64,000 bases of DNA from Pseudeuparius sepicola. Lineage: Eukaryota > Arthropoda > Insecta > Coleoptera > Anthribidae. The stretch spans positions 85,569,454 to 85,633,453 of the forward strand of contig OY987298.1 in NCBI GenBank assembly GCA_963920635.1. Reading direction: 5' to 3'. The position numbers were made by a program, and so were the translations under genes. Below the pieces are notes generated by a model. It had not been told where the DNA came from, did not search any database, and saw only the letters and a list, made by a program, of their open reading frames with translations. Within the stretch, counting starts at the first letter, position 1; the number at the start of each line of letters is the position of its first letter. This document shows positions 29,101 to 40,687 of this stretch, one piece after another.

Positions 29101-32100
29101 ATAGCACTCAAAGTTAGAAAACAATCGGGGATAATTTTGGAGTATTTGCTGAATTCCGCTGTTTCTACGTCGATTCACTGTTTTCTCGTACTTTAGTTTT
29201 TATGTGAATTTCGATAGGAAATGTTCTTTTCGGGTCACTTTCCGAGTATTTCTCTTAACCTTAGTAGTTAGAACAGTGTGTGAAAACAGTTTTTGCGAAA
29301 TTGGATGGGAAATTTTGGAATCAGGGATAATATCGAAATAATGGCTTAATTCCGCTGGTTCTTCATCGATTCTCTGTTTTCTCGTAACTTTAGTTCCTAT
29401 GTGAATTTCGATAGGAAATGTTCCTTTCGTGTATTCCTCTTAACCTTAGTAGTTAGAACAGTGTGTGAACACAGTTTTTGCGAATTTGGATGGGAAATTG
29501 TGGAATCAGGGATAATTTCGAAGTAATTGCTGAATTCCGCTGGTTCCTCGTCGATTCTCTGTTTTCTCGTAACTTTAGCTTTTTTGGGAATTTCGATAGG
29601 AAATGTTCTTTTCGGGTTACTTTCCGAGTATTTCTCTTAACCTTACTAGTTAAACAGTGTGTGAACACAGTTTTTGCGAATTTGGATGGGAAATTGTGGA
29701 ATCAGGGATAATTTCGAAGTAATTGCTGAATTCCGCTGGTTCCTCGTCGATTCTCTGTTTTCTCGTAACTTTAGCTTTTTTGGGAATTTCGATAGGAAAT
29801 GTTCTTTTCGGGTTTCTTTCCAAGTATTTCTCTTAACCTTAGTAGTTAGAACAGTGTGTGAAAACAGTTTTTGCGAAATTGGATGGGAAATTTTGGAATC
29901 AGGGATAATTTCGGAGTATTTGCTGAATTGCGCTGGTTCTACGTCGATTCACTGTTTTCTCGTAACTTTAGTTTTTATGTGAATTTCGATTCGAAATGTT
30001 CTTTCCGTGTTACTTTCTATGTATTTCTCTTTAAATGAATCCTTAGAACAGTGTGTGAACACAGCTTTCGCGAAATTGGATGGGAAATTATGGAATCAGG
30101 GATAATTTCGAAGTAATTGCTGAATTCCGCTGGTTCCTCGTCTATTCTCTGTTTTCTCGTAACTTTAGTTTTTTTGTGAATTTCGATAGGAAATGTTCTT
30201 TTCGTGTTACTTTCCGAGTATTTCTCTTAACCTTAGTAGTTAGAACACTGTGTGAATACAATTTTTGCGAAATTGGATGGAAAATTATTGAATCAGGGAT
30301 AATTTCGGAGTATTGCTGAATTCCGCTGGTTCCTCGTCTATTCTCTGTTTTCTCGTAACTTTAGTTTTTTTGTGAATTTCGATAGGAAATGTTCTTTTCG
30401 TGTTACTTTCTGTGTATTTCTCCAGCAGAACCAGCGGAATTCAACAATTACTTTGTAATTATCCCTTATTAAATAATTTCCCATCCAATTTCGCATAAAC
30501 TGTCACATATTGTTCTAACTACTAAGGTTATAGAGAAATACACGGAAAGTATCCCGGAAAGAACATTTCCTATCGAAATTCACATAAAAACTAAAGTTAC
30601 GAGAAAACAGAGAATCGACGAGGAACCAGCGGAATTCAGCAATTACTTCGAAATTATCCCTGATTCAATAATTTCCCATCCAATGTCGCAAAAACTGTGT
30701 TCACACACTGTTCTAACTAAGGTTAAGAGAAATACACGGAAATTTCTCTTAAGCTGAATTGCGCCGGTTCTACGACAATTCTGTTTTCTTGTAACTTTAG
30801 TTTTTATGTGAATTTCGATTGGAAATGTTTTGTGAATACACAGAAAGTTACAAGAAATGTTACTTTCTGTGTATTTCTCTTAAAATGAGTCCTAACAACA
30901 GCGTGTGAAAGCAGTTTATGCGAAATTGGATGGTAAATTAAGGAATCAGGGATAATTTCGATGTAATTGCTGAATTCCGCTGGTTCCTCGTCTATTCTCT
31001 GTTTTCTCGTAACTTCAGTTTTTTTGTGAATTTCGATAGGAAATGTTCTTTTCGTGTTACTTTCTTCTTTAAATGAGTCTAAAGTTACGAGAAAACAGAG
31101 AATCGACGAAGAACCAGCGGAATTCAGTAATTACTTTGAAATTATCCCTGATTAAATAATTTCCCATCCAATTTCGCACTGTCACATATTGTTCTAACTA
31201 CTAAGGTTAAAAGAAATACAGGGAAAGTAACCCGAAAAGAACATTTCCTATCGAAATTCACATAAAAACTAAAGTTACGAGAAAACAGAGAATCGACGAG
31301 GAACCAGCGGAATTCAGCAATTACTTCGAAATTATCCCTGATTCAATAATTTCCCATCCAATTTCGAAAAAACTGTGTTCACACACTGTTCTACTACTAA
31401 GGTTAAGAGAAATACACGGAAATAACACGAAAAGAATACTTCCTATCGAAATTCACATAAAAACTAAACAAAGAACGTAAGATTGTGAGTGTAGATGTGA
31501 AAACAAGAAAGTGATAGCACTCAAAGTTAGAAAACAATCGGGGAAAATTTTGGAGTATTTGCTGAATTCCGATGTTTCTACGTCGATTCACTGTTTTCTC
31601 GTAACTTTAGTTTTTATGTGAATTTCGATAGGAAATGTTCTTTTCGGGTCACTTTTCGTGTATTTCTCTTAAAATGGGTCTTTAGAACAGTGCGTGAACA
31701 CAGTTTTCGCGAAATTGGATGGGAAGTTATTGAATCAGGGATAATTTCGGGGTATTTGCTGAATTCCGCTGGATCTACGTCGATTCACTGTTTTCTCGTA
31801 TCTTTAGTTTTTATGTGAATTTCGATTGGAAATGTTCTTTTCGGGTTACTTTCCGAGTATTTCTCTTAACCTTAGTAGTTAGAACAGTGTGTGAAAACAG
31901 TTTTTGCGAAATTGGATGGGAAATTTTGGAATCAGGGATAATTACGGAGTATTTGCTGAATTGCGCTGGTTCTACGTCGATTCGCTGTTTTCTCGTAACT
32001 TTAGTTTTTATGTGAATTTCGATTCGAAATGTTCTTTCCGTGTTACTTTCTGGGTATTTCTCTTTAAATGAGTCCTTAGAACAGTGTGTGAACACAGCTT

Positions 32101-33981
32101 TCGCGAAATTGGATGGGAAATTATGGAATCAGGGATAATTTCGAAGTAATTGCTGAATTCCGCTGGTTCCTCGTCTATTCTCTGTTTTCTCGTAACTTTA
32201 GTTTTTTTGTGAATTTCGATAGGAAATGTTCCTTTCGTGTAACTTTCTGTGCATTTATCTTTAAATGAGTCTCAAGTTACGAGAAAACAGAGAATCGACG
32301 AAGAACCAGCGGAATTCAGCAATTACTTCGAAATTATCCCTGATTCAATAATTTCCCATCCAATTTCGCAAAAACTGTGTTCACACACTGTTCTACTACT
32401 AAGGTTAAGAGAAATACACGGAAATAACCCGAAAAGAATACTTCCTATCGAAATTCACATAAAAACTAAACAAAGAACGTAAGATTGTGAGTTTAGATGT
32501 GAAAACAAGAAAAAGTGAGAGCACTCAAAGTTAGAAAACAATCGGGGAAAATTCTGGAGTATTTGCTGAATTCCGCTGTTTCTACGTCGATTCACTGTTT
32601 TCTCGTAACTTTAGTTTTTATGTGAATTTCGATAGGAAATGTTCTTTTCGGGTCACTTTCCGTGTATTTCTCTTAACCTTAGTGGTAGAACAGTGTGTGA
32701 ATACGGTTTTTGCGAAATTGGATGGGATATTATTGAATCAGGCATAATTTCGGAGTATTTGCTGAATTCCGCCGGTTCTACGACATTTCTGTTTTCTCGC
32801 AACTTTAGTATTATTGTGAATTTCGATAGGAAATATTCTTTTCGTGTTGCTTTAGGTGTATTTCTCTTAAAATGAGTTCTTAGAACAGTGTGTCAAAACA
32901 GTTTTTGCGAAATTGGATGGGAAATTATCGAATCACAGATAATTTCGGAGTATTTGCTGAATTCCGCTGGTTATACGTCGATTCACTGTTTTCTCGTAAC
33001 TTTAGTTCCTATGTGAATTTCGATAGGAAATGTTCCTTTCGTGTATTTCTCTTAACCTTAGTAGTTAGAACAGTGTGTGAACACAGATTTTGCGAAATTG
33101 GATGGGAAATTGTGGAATCAGGGATAATTTCGAAGTAATTGCTGAATTCCGCTGGTTCCTCGTCTATTCTCTGTTTTCTCGTAACTTTAGTTTTTTTGTG
33201 AATTTCGATAGGAAATGTTCTTTTCGTGTTACTTTCTGTGTATTTCTCTTTAAATGAGTCTCAAGTTACGAGAAAACAGAGAATCGACGAAGAACCAGCG
33301 GAATTCAGCAATTACTTCGAAATTATCCCTGATTCAATAATTTCCCATCCAATTTCGCAAAAACTGTGTTCACACACTGTTCTACTACTAAGGTTAAGAG
33401 AAATACACGGAAATAACCCGAAAAGAATACTTCCTATCGAAATTCACATAAAAACTAAGCAAAGAACGTAAGATTGTGAGTGTAGATGTGAAAACAAGAA
33501 AAAGTGATAGCACTCAAAGTTAGAAAACAATCGGGGATAATTTTGGAGTATTTGCTGAATTCCGCTGTTTCTACGTCGATTCACTGTTTTCTCGTACTTT
33601 AGTTTTTAATGTGAATTTCGATAGGAAATGTTCTTTTCGGGTCACTTTTCGTGTATTTCTCTTAAAATGGGTCTTTAGAACAGTGCGTGAACACAGTTTT
33701 CGCGAAATTGGATGGAAAGTTATTGAATCAGGGATAATTTCGGAGTATTTGCTGAATTCTCTGTTTTCTCTAAACTTTAGTTTTTTTGTGAATTTCGATA
33801 GGAAACGTTCTTTTCGTGTTACTTTCTGTGTATTTCTCTTAACCTTAGTAGTTAGAACAGTGTGTGAACACAGTTTTTGCGAATTTGGATGGGAAATTGT
33901 GGAATCAGGGATAATTTCGGAGTATTTGCTGAATTGCGCTGGTTCTACGTCGATTCACTGTTTTCTCGTAACTTTAGTTTT
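26119..33981. repeat. Higher-order repeat copy equivalent to the element's empty target site
   Basis: Sequence around 26119 reads through the insertion point without interruption: a GAAATG followed by TTCTTTTCGGGTTACTTTCC. Downstream it matches the right flank of the inserted element (56089 onward). Upstream (about 25710-26118) it matches the left flank (38312-38720) at an offset of 12,602 bp. The right-flank offset, 29,970, equals 12,602 plus 17,368 (the element plus one 6-bp target duplication), so the bookkeeping closes exactly. Confidence 0.9.
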
Positions 33982-36900
33982 TTTGTGAATTTCGATAGGA
34001 AATGTTCCTTTCGTGTTACTTTCTGTGCATTTATCTTGAAATGAGTCTAAAGTTACGAGAAAACAGAGAATCGACGAAGAACCAGCGGAATTCAGCAATT
34101 ACTTCGAAATTATCCCTGATTCAATAATTTCCCATCCAATTTCGCAAAAATTGTGTTCACACACTGTTCTACTACTAAGGTTAAGAGAAATACACGGAAA
34201 TAACCCGAAAAGAATACTTCCTATCGAAATTCACATAAAAACTAAACAAAGAACGTAAGATTGTGAGTTTAGATGTGAAAACAAGAAAAAGTGAGAGCAC
34301 TCAAAGTTAGAAAACAATCGGGGAAAATTTTGGAGTATTTGCTGAATTCCGCTGGTTCTACGTCGATTCTCTGTTTTCTCGTAACTTTAGTTTTTATGTG
34401 AATTTCGATAGGAAATGTTCTTTTCGGGTCACTTTTCGTGTATTTCTCTTAAAATGGGTCTTTAGAACAGTGTGTGAACACAGTTTTCGCGAAATTGGAT
34501 GGGAAGTTATTGAATCAGGGATAATTTCGAAGTAATTGCTGAATTCCGCTGTTTCTACGTCGATTCACTGTTTTCTCGTAACTTTAGTTTTTTTGTGAAT
34601 TTCGATAGGAAATGTTCTTTTCGTGTTACTTTCTGTGTATTTCTCTTAAAATGAGACCTTAGAACAGTGTGTGAAAACAGTTTATGCGAAATTGGATGGG
34701 AAGTTACGGAATCAGGAATAATTTCGGAGTATTTGCTGAATTCCGCTGGATCTACGTCGATTCACTGTTTTCTCGTATCTTTAGTTTTTATGTGATTACG
34801 ATAGGAAATGTTCTTTTCGGGTTACTTTCCGAGTATTTCTCCTAACCTTAGTAGTTAGAACACCGTGTGAATACAATTTCTGCGAAATCGGATGGAAAAT
34901 TATGGAATCAGGGATAATTTCGAAATAATGGCTTAATTCCGCTGGTTCTTTATCGATTCTCTGTTTTCTCGTAACTTTAGTTTGTATGTGAATTTCGATA
35001 GGAAATGTTCTTTCCGTGTTACTTTCTGTATTTCTCTTTAAATGAGTCCTTAGAACAGTGTGTGAACACAGCTTTCGCGAAATTGGATGGGAAATTATGG
35101 AATCAGGGATAATTTCGAAGTAATTGCTGAATTCCGCTGGTTCCTCGTCTATTCTCTGTTTTCTCGTAACTTTAGTTTTTTTGTGAATTTCGATAGGAAA
35201 TGTTCCTTTCGTGTTACTTTCTGTGCATTTATCTTTAAATGAGTCTAAAGTTACGAGAAAACAGTGAATCGACGTAGATCCAGCGGAATTCAGCAAATAC
35301 TCCGTAATTATTCCTGATTCCGTAACTTCCCATCCAATTTCGCATAAACTGTTTTCACACACTGTTCTAAGGTCTCATTTAAAGAGAAATACACGGAAAT
35401 AACCCGAAAAGAATACTTCCTATCGAAATTCACATAAAAACTAAACAAAGAACGTAAGATTGTGAGTTTAGATGTGAATCAAAAAAAAGTGAGAGCACTC
35501 AAAGTTAGAAAACAATCGGGGAAAATTTTGGAGTATTTGCTGAATTCCGCTGTTTCTACGTCGATTCACTGTTTTCTCGTAACTTTAGTTTTTTTGTGAA
35601 TTTCGATAGGAAATGTTCTTTTCGTGTTACTTTCTGTGTATTTCTCTTAAAATGAGACCTTAGAACAGTGTGTGAAAACAGTTTATGCGAAATTGGATGG
35701 GAAGTTACGGAATCAGGAATAATTTCGGAGTATTTGCTGAATTCCGCTGGATCTACGTCGATTCACTGTTTTCTTGTATCTTTAGTTTTTATGTGAATTT
35801 CGATTGGAAATGTTCTTTTCAGGTTACTTTCCGAGTATTTCTCTTAACCTTAGTAGTTAGAACATTGTGTGAATACAATTTTTGCGAAATTGGATGGAAA
35901 ATTATGGAATCAGGGATAATTTCGGAGTATTTGCTGAATTCCGCTGGTTCTACGTCGATTGTCTGTTTTCTCGTAACTTTAGTTTTTATGTGATTTCGAT
36001 AGGAAATGTTCTTTTCGGGTTACTTTCCGAGTATTTCTCCTAACCTTAGTAGTTAGAACACCGTGTGAATACAATTTCTGCGAAATCGGATGGAAAATTA
36101 TGGAATCAGGGATAATTTCGAAATAATGGCTTAATTCCGCTGGTTCTTCATCGATTCTCTGTTTTCTCGTAACTTTAGTTTGTATGTGAATTTCGATAGG
36201 AAATGTTCTTTTCGGGTTACTTTCCGTGTATTTCTCTTAACCTTAGTAGTAGAACAGTGTGTGAACACGGTTTTTGCGAAATTGGATGGGATATTATTGA
36301 ATCAGTCATAATTTCGGAGTATTTGCTGAATTCCGCCGGTTCTACGACATTTCTGTTTTCTCGCAACTTTAGTATTATTGTGAATTTCGATAGGAAATTT
36401 TCTTTTCGTGTTGCTTTAGGTGTATTTCTCTTAAAATGAGTTCTTAGAACAGTGTGTCAAAACAGTTTTTGCGAAATTGGATGGGAAATTATCGAATCAC
36501 AGATAATTTCGGAGTATTTGCTGAATTCCGCTGGTTATACGTCGATTCACTGTTTTCTCGTAACTTTAGTTCCTATGTGAATTTCGATAGGAAATGTTCC
36601 TTTCGTGTATTTCTCTTAACCTTAGTAGTTAGAACAGTGTGTGAACACAGATTTTGCGAAATTGGATGGGAAATTGTGGAATCAGGGATAATTTCGAAGT
36701 AATTGCTGAATTCCGCTGGTTCCTCGTCTATTCTCTGTTTTCTCGTAACTTTAGTTTTTTTGTGAATTTCGATAGGAAATGTTCTTTTCGTGTTACTTTC
36801 TGTGTATTTCTCTTTAAATGAGTCTAAAGTTACGAGAAAACAGAGAATCGACGAAGAACCAGCGGAATTCAGCAATTACTTTGTAATTATCCCTTATTAA

Positions 36901-38714
36901 ATAATTTCCCATCCAATTTCGCATAAACTGTCACATATTGTTCTAACTACTAAGGTTAAGAGAAATACACGGACAGTATCCCGGAAAGAACATTTCCTAT
37001 CGAAATTCACTACTAAAGTTACGAGAAAACAGAGAATCGACGAGGAACCAGCGGAATTCAGCAATTACTTCGAAATTATCCCTGATTCAATAATTTCCCA
37101 TCCAATTTCGCAAAAACTGTGTTCACACACTACTACTAAGGTTAAGAGAAATACACGGAAATAACCCGAAAAGAATACTTCCTATCGAAATTCACATAAA
37201 AACTAAGCAAAGAACGTAAGATTGTGAGTGTAGATGTGAAATCAAGAAAAAGTGATAGCACTCAAAGTTAGAAAACAATCGGGGATAATTTTGGAGTATT
37301 TGCTGAATTCCGCTGTTTCTACGTCGATTCACTGTTTTCTCGTACTTTAGTTTTTAATGTGAATTTCGATAGGAAATGTTCTTTTCGGGTCACTTTTCGT
37401 GTATTTCTCTTAAAATGGGTCTTTAGAACAGTGCGTGAACACAGTTTTCGCGAAATTGGATGGAAAGTTATTGAATCAGGGATAATTTCGGAGTATTTGC
37501 TGAATTCTCTGTTTTCTCGAAACTTTAGTTTTTTTGTGAATTTCGATAGGAAATGTTCTTTTCGTGTTACTTTCTGTGTATTTCTCTTAACCTTAGTAGT
37601 TAGAACAGTGTGTGAACACAGTTTTTGCGAATTTGGATGGGAAATTGTGGAATCAGGGATAATTTCGGAGTATTTGCTGAATTGCGCTGGTTCTACGTCG
37701 ATTCACTGTTTTCTCGTAACTTTAGTTTTTATGTGAATTTCGATTCGAAATGTTCTTTCCGTGTTACTTTCTGGGTATTTCTCTTTAAATGAGTCCTTAG
37801 AACAGTGTGTGAACACAGCTTTCGCGAAATTGGATGGGAAATTATGGAATCAGGGATAATTTCGAAGTAATTGCTGAATTCCGCTGGTTCCTCGTCTATT
37901 CTCTGTTTTCTCGTAACTTTAGTTTTTTTGTGAATTTCGATAGGAAATGTTCTTTTCGTGTTACTTTCCGAGTATTTCTCTTAACCTTGGTAGTTAGAAC
38001 ACTGTGTGAATACAATTTCTGCGAAATTGGATGGAAAATTATTGAATCAGGGATAATTTCGGAGTATTGCTGAATTCCGCTGGTTCCTCGTCGATTCTCT
38101 GTTTTCTCGAAACTTTAGTTTTTTTGTGAATTTCGATAGGAAATTTTCTTTTCGTATTACATTCCGTGTATTTCTCTTAAAATGAGTCCTTAGAACAGCG
38201 TGTGAAAACAGTTTTTGCGAAATTGGATGAGAAATTATGGAATGAGGGATGATTTCGGAGTATTGGCTGAATTCCGCTGGTTCTACGTCGATTGTCTGTT
38301 TTCTCGTAACTTTAGTTTTTATGTGATTTCGATAGGAAATGTTCTTTTCGTATTACATTCCGTGTATTTCTCTTAAAATGAGTCCTTAGAACAGCGTGTG
38401 AAAACAGTTTTTGCGAAATTGGATGAGAAATTATGGAATGAGGGATAATTTCGGAGTATTTGCTGAATTCCGCTGGTTCTACTTCGATTCTCTGTTTTCT
38501 CAACTTTAGTTTTCGATTGGAAATGTTCAATTCGAATTACATTCCGTGTATTTCTTTTAAAATTAGTACTTAGAACAGTGTGTGAAAACAGTTTTTGCGA
38601 AATTGGATGGGAAATTATCGAATCACGGATAGTTTCGGAGTATTTGCTGAATTCCGCTGGTTCTACGTCGAATCTGTTTTCTCGTAACTTTAGTTTTTAT
38701 GTGAATTTCGATAG

Positions 38715-38720
38715 GAAATG
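38715..38720. repeat. Target-site duplication, left (GAAATG)
   Basis: GAAATG directly abuts the terminal AG of the element and is repeated at 56083-56088. Six base pairs is the standard Polinton duplication length. The hexamer is part of the satellite monomer (GATAGGAAATGTTC), so hundreds of potential sites of the same sequence lie in this array. Confidence 0.93.
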
Positions 38721-38734
38721 AGTAGTAAGACAAA

Positions 38735-38781
38735 GAGAGTTCTAAGCCAAACCTGTCAGACTTGTCTGGCTTAGAACTCTC
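38735..38781. repeat. Subterminal perfect palindrome in left TIR
   Basis: GAGAGTTCTAAGCCA at 38735-38749 and its exact complement at 38767-38781 form a 15-bp perfect stem with a 17-nt loop. Inside, CAGAC-TT-GTCTG (38757-38768) is a smaller hairpin that overlaps the right arm, so two alternative folds exist. The arrangement begins only 14 bp from the element's end. The position suggests a role in end recognition or terminal replication, but that is inference. Confidence 0.85.
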
Positions 38782-38825
38782 ATAGGGTTTTGGTGGTGGG
38801 AGAGCTCCCCCACTCCAAGAATAGC

Positions 38826-38833
38826 TATATAGG
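38826..38833 (+). promoter_or_regulatory. TATA box (TATATAGG) of the left TIR gene
   Basis: TATATAGG lies 45 nt before the ATG at 38871. A transcript starting about 30 nt downstream would begin after the upstream in-frame codons, which favours the ATG at 38871 over any earlier start. The same box occurs in the right TIR. Confidence 0.7.
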
Positions 38834-38870
38834 TGCGTGTGGTTCAACTAAGAGCATCAGTGCAGCAAAC

Positions 38871-39164
38871 ATGTCCTTCTTAAATAATTTAAACAAGAAT
38901 TTGTTGTTAAAAAATCTGGTGAACGTTCGAGATTTGGAAGTAAATGAAAAATTTGAGATTCAGAGTTTTAAGAGAATAAGTACTAAGTTTGGAGAGAAGG
39001 TGGTTGTGGAGTTTGCAGACTTCAAGACCATTCTGCCCCATCGGTTTACGGATGAACTAACTCAAGAACGAATTGACAGTTTGAATGGTGACAACAAAAG
39101 GTACTTTTTAACCAGCTTGGGCCCTGTCGGCAAATCGACTAATATTATTTTTTCTGAAGAATGA
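38871..39164 (+). CDS. TIR-borne small OB-fold-like protein, left copy
   Basis: 97 residues starting MSFLNNLNK. The ATG is chosen because it is the first after the TATA box at 38826. The frame is open upstream but would be untranscribed. The middle alternates short hydrophobic strands and ends in LPHRF (FEIQSFKRISTKFGEKV, then VVEFADFKTILPHRF). I associate this pattern with small OB-fold, single-strand-DNA-binding-like proteins of arthropod Polintons; the fold is an inference, not demonstrated. It lies wholly inside the TIR, so the element carries two copies. This one differs from the right copy at six residues, all in the last 45. AATAAA follows at 39264. A replication role would fit a TIR-borne ssDNA-binding protein, but is unproven. 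Confidence 0.75.
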   Translation: MSFLNNLNKNLLLKNLVNVRDLEVNEKFEIQSFKRISTKFGEKVVVEFADFKTILPHRFTDELTQERIDSLNGDNKRYFLTSLGPVGKSTNIIFSEE

Positions 39165-39263
39165 ACGAGAGACTGCGAAGTCATGTGGAGGAATTGAAAA
39201 AGCTGAAAACGATGGTTACTATGTACGAGATAAATAAAAAGTTTAGAAATGTAAAATTGTGAA

Positions 39264-39269
39264 AATAAA
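39264..39269 (+). terminator. Poly(A) signal AATAAA, left TIR gene
   Basis: AATAAA lies 100 nt after the stop codon, inside the TIR, and is followed at 39304 by the TATA box of the next gene. Confidence 0.6.
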
Positions 39270-39303
39270 AATATTATTTGTTTGTATGTTGTTTTTTTAA
39301 ACC

Positions 39304-39311
39304 TATATAAG
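39304..39311 (+). promoter_or_regulatory. TATA box (TATATAAG) of PLA2/pX gene
   Basis: TATATAAG lies 40 nt before the ATG at 39344, just beyond the inner end of the TIR. It gives a very short leader for the PLA2/pX and protease transcript. Confidence 0.7.
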
Positions 39312-39343
39312 AGGGAGTGATTGAATAAACTTGAGTCAATCTA

Positions 39344-40111
39344 ATGCTGCTTGTCAAAGGGAGCGGGTTGGTAAACACATTAATTGACAAATTACCGGTT
39401 GAGTTACATCTTCCTGGTTACCAGTATTGTGGTCCCGGTACAAAGTTAGAAAAACGTCTTTCTAGAGGTGATTCTGGTATAAATAAAGTTGATTCAGCCT
39501 GTAGAATTCATGATATTGCTTACAGTAAAAGCAAATCTCTAGAAGAACGACACAAGGCTGATTGGGAACTAGAAAATCGTGCTTGGGACAGAGTCAAATC
39601 GAGAGACGCTAAATTTGGTGAAAAGACAGCCGCTTGGCTTATTACGACTGCAATGAAGGTTAAAAGGAAATTGGGCATGGGTATGAAACGTCCATTTTCA
39701 TTTAGAAGAGACATTGTAAAGAAGGTTGAAAAAGCCCTAAAAAAATCCTATACTACCAATGAGTTGAATGATCTAAAAAAATTAAAAAAATCGTCTTTAG
39801 CGGCAGTGAGGGCTGCACGAGTTCAAATTAAAAAAATTGGTGGAAAAGGTAAATTAAAAATACCTAGAATTATTCCCTTCGAAGAAAAGAAAGGAGGTTT
39901 TCTTCCGCTTTTGCCTATACTAGCTGGTCTGAGTGCCCTTGGATCAATAGCCGGAGGTGCTAGCAGTATAGCTAAAACTATAATTGACGTAAATAATACA
40001 AAAAAGCTGATGGGGAATGGAAAGCAAGCTACGAAGATCATCGGTTCTGGACTCTATTTGCGGAAAAGTAGGCGTGGTTTCGGTCTTTTTTTAAAGAAAC
40101 AAAAAAACTAA
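39344..40111 (+). CDS. Virion protein: phospholipase A2 domain fused to adenovirus pX-like tail
   Basis: 255 residues. Residues 28-33 read YCGPGT, the calcium-loop signature. Residues 50-60, DSACRIHDIAY, hold the His56-Asp57 catalytic pair and a following AD at 72-73, as in parvovirus VP1-type PLA2 domains. The middle is strongly basic (many KK/RK pairs). Near the C-terminus GGFLPLLPILAGLSALGSIA is a glycine-rich hydrophobic stretch like that of adenovirus pX (precursor of core protein mu). The combination is known from adintoviruses and Polintons. Such PLA2 domains act in membrane passage of the incoming particle; the basic region probably binds DNA. It is the first gene of a two-gene unit: its TAA overlaps the ATG of the protease gene as TAATG. 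No disruption is seen. Confidence 0.88.
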   Translation: MLLVKGSGLVNTLIDKLPVELHLPGYQYCGPGTKLEKRLSRGDSGINKVDSACRIHDIAYSKSKSLEERHKADWELENRAWDRVKSRDAKFGEKTAAWLITTAMKVKRKLGMGMKRPFSFRRDIVKKVEKALKKSYTTNELNDLKKLKKSSLAAVRAARVQIKKIGGKGKLKIPRIIPFEEKKGGFLPLLPILAGLSALGSIAGGASSIAKTIIDVNNTKKLMGNGKQATKIIGSGLYLRKSRRGFGLFLKKQKN

Positions 40112-40470
40112 TGAAGCCACCCAACAGACCTTTATCCAACCTAGATTTAATTAGGTTTGCCCACGGAATTCCTTATTTTAGAGGTGTGTATATGAGAGAT
40201 ACACTACCTAAAAAACCGAGAAAAAATGAGTCGGCCATTTTAAATTTGGATGTGCAGAAAAATTCCGGATCTCATTGGGTGGCGTATCTCAAAAGAGGGA
40301 AAAGGTGTCAATATTTTGACAGCTTTGGCAATTTGAAACCCCCAAAGGAACTGATTCGATATTTAGGGAGTGATATAGAAGTATTTTATAACAATAATTC
40401 TTATCAAAACTATAACGAAACAAACTGTGGAAATTTGTGTTTAAATTTCTTAAAAAATGAGAACCTGTAA
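40111..40470 (+). CDS. Adenain-like cysteine protease (maturation protease)
   Basis: 119 residues. It carries the C5/adenain-type residues in order: His55-Trp56 (GSHWVAYLK), Asp70 (YFDSFG), Gln99 and Cys106 in NETNCGNLC. These are the His, acidic, oxyanion Gln and nucleophile Cys of the Ulp1/adenain fold. It is shorter than adenovirus protease (about 200 residues) but has the usual Polinton core. Its ATG shares an A with the preceding stop (TAATG), which suggests translation by termination-reinitiation from the PLA2/pX message. The expected role is cleavage of capsid and core precursors; the pX-like protein just upstream is a likely substrate. AATAAA follows at 40483. Confidence 0.88.
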   Translation: MKPPNRPLSNLDLIRFAHGIPYFRGVYMRDTLPKKPRKNESAILNLDVQKNSGSHWVAYLKRGKRCQYFDSFGNLKPPKELIRYLGSDIEVFYNNNSYQNYNETNCGNLCLNFLKNENL

Positions 40471-40482
40471 TGTTTCTGTAGA

Positions 40483-40488
40483 AATAAA
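40483..40488 (+). terminator. Poly(A) signal AATAAA after the protease gene
   Basis: AATAAA 13 nt after the protease stop codon. It would end a shared PLA2/pX-protease transcript. A further AATAAA on the same strand lies near 40566. Confidence 0.6.
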
Positions 40489-40687
40489 AATCTGAAAATA
40501 TGAAGTGTGATTTTTCTTTTCCCATCCCCAAAAACGAGAGAAATGTATCTATTGTATATTATACTAAATAAACTAAAATATATTCATAATACACTTAATG
40601 CTAAGAAAACTTAATTTTAAAATAAAATATAAACATTTCAAATTAAAAGAATACACTTACATCTAAAATATGTACATTATATAATTA

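Larger units (their letters stand above)
1..38720. repeat. Satellite array, left flank (about 197-bp monomer, both orientations)
   Basis: The block is built from one monomer family. Successive copies of the landmark GTTTTCTCGT lie 196-198 bp apart (for example 1637, 1833, 2031), and most monomers carry one EcoRI site in the context GCTGAATTCCGC. Runs of plus-orientation monomers switch to reverse-complement monomers and back. Many open frames of 60-188 codons occur on both strands with recurring peptide scraps; they are translations of the repeat, have no start context or domain, and are not annotated as genes. No RNA gene or unique gene was seen in this stretch. The array continues past the left edge of the window. 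A centromeric or heterochromatic location is plausible but only inferred. Confidence 0.95.
38721..39285 (+). repeat. Left terminal inverted repeat (565 bp)
   Basis: It pairs with 55576-56082. The outer part, about 330 bp, differs at one position (G/T at base 9). The inner part has a cluster of substitutions in the OB-like gene and a 58-bp length difference just after its stop (76 nt here, 18 nt at the right). It carries a whole gene, its TATA box and its poly(A) signal, so both transcripts enter the element from the ends. Confidence 0.93.

Noticed and set aside
1..38720. CRISPR-like or tandem-array system
   Set aside because: The unit is about 197 bp with no unique spacers, and the context is eukaryotic. 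It is a satellite.
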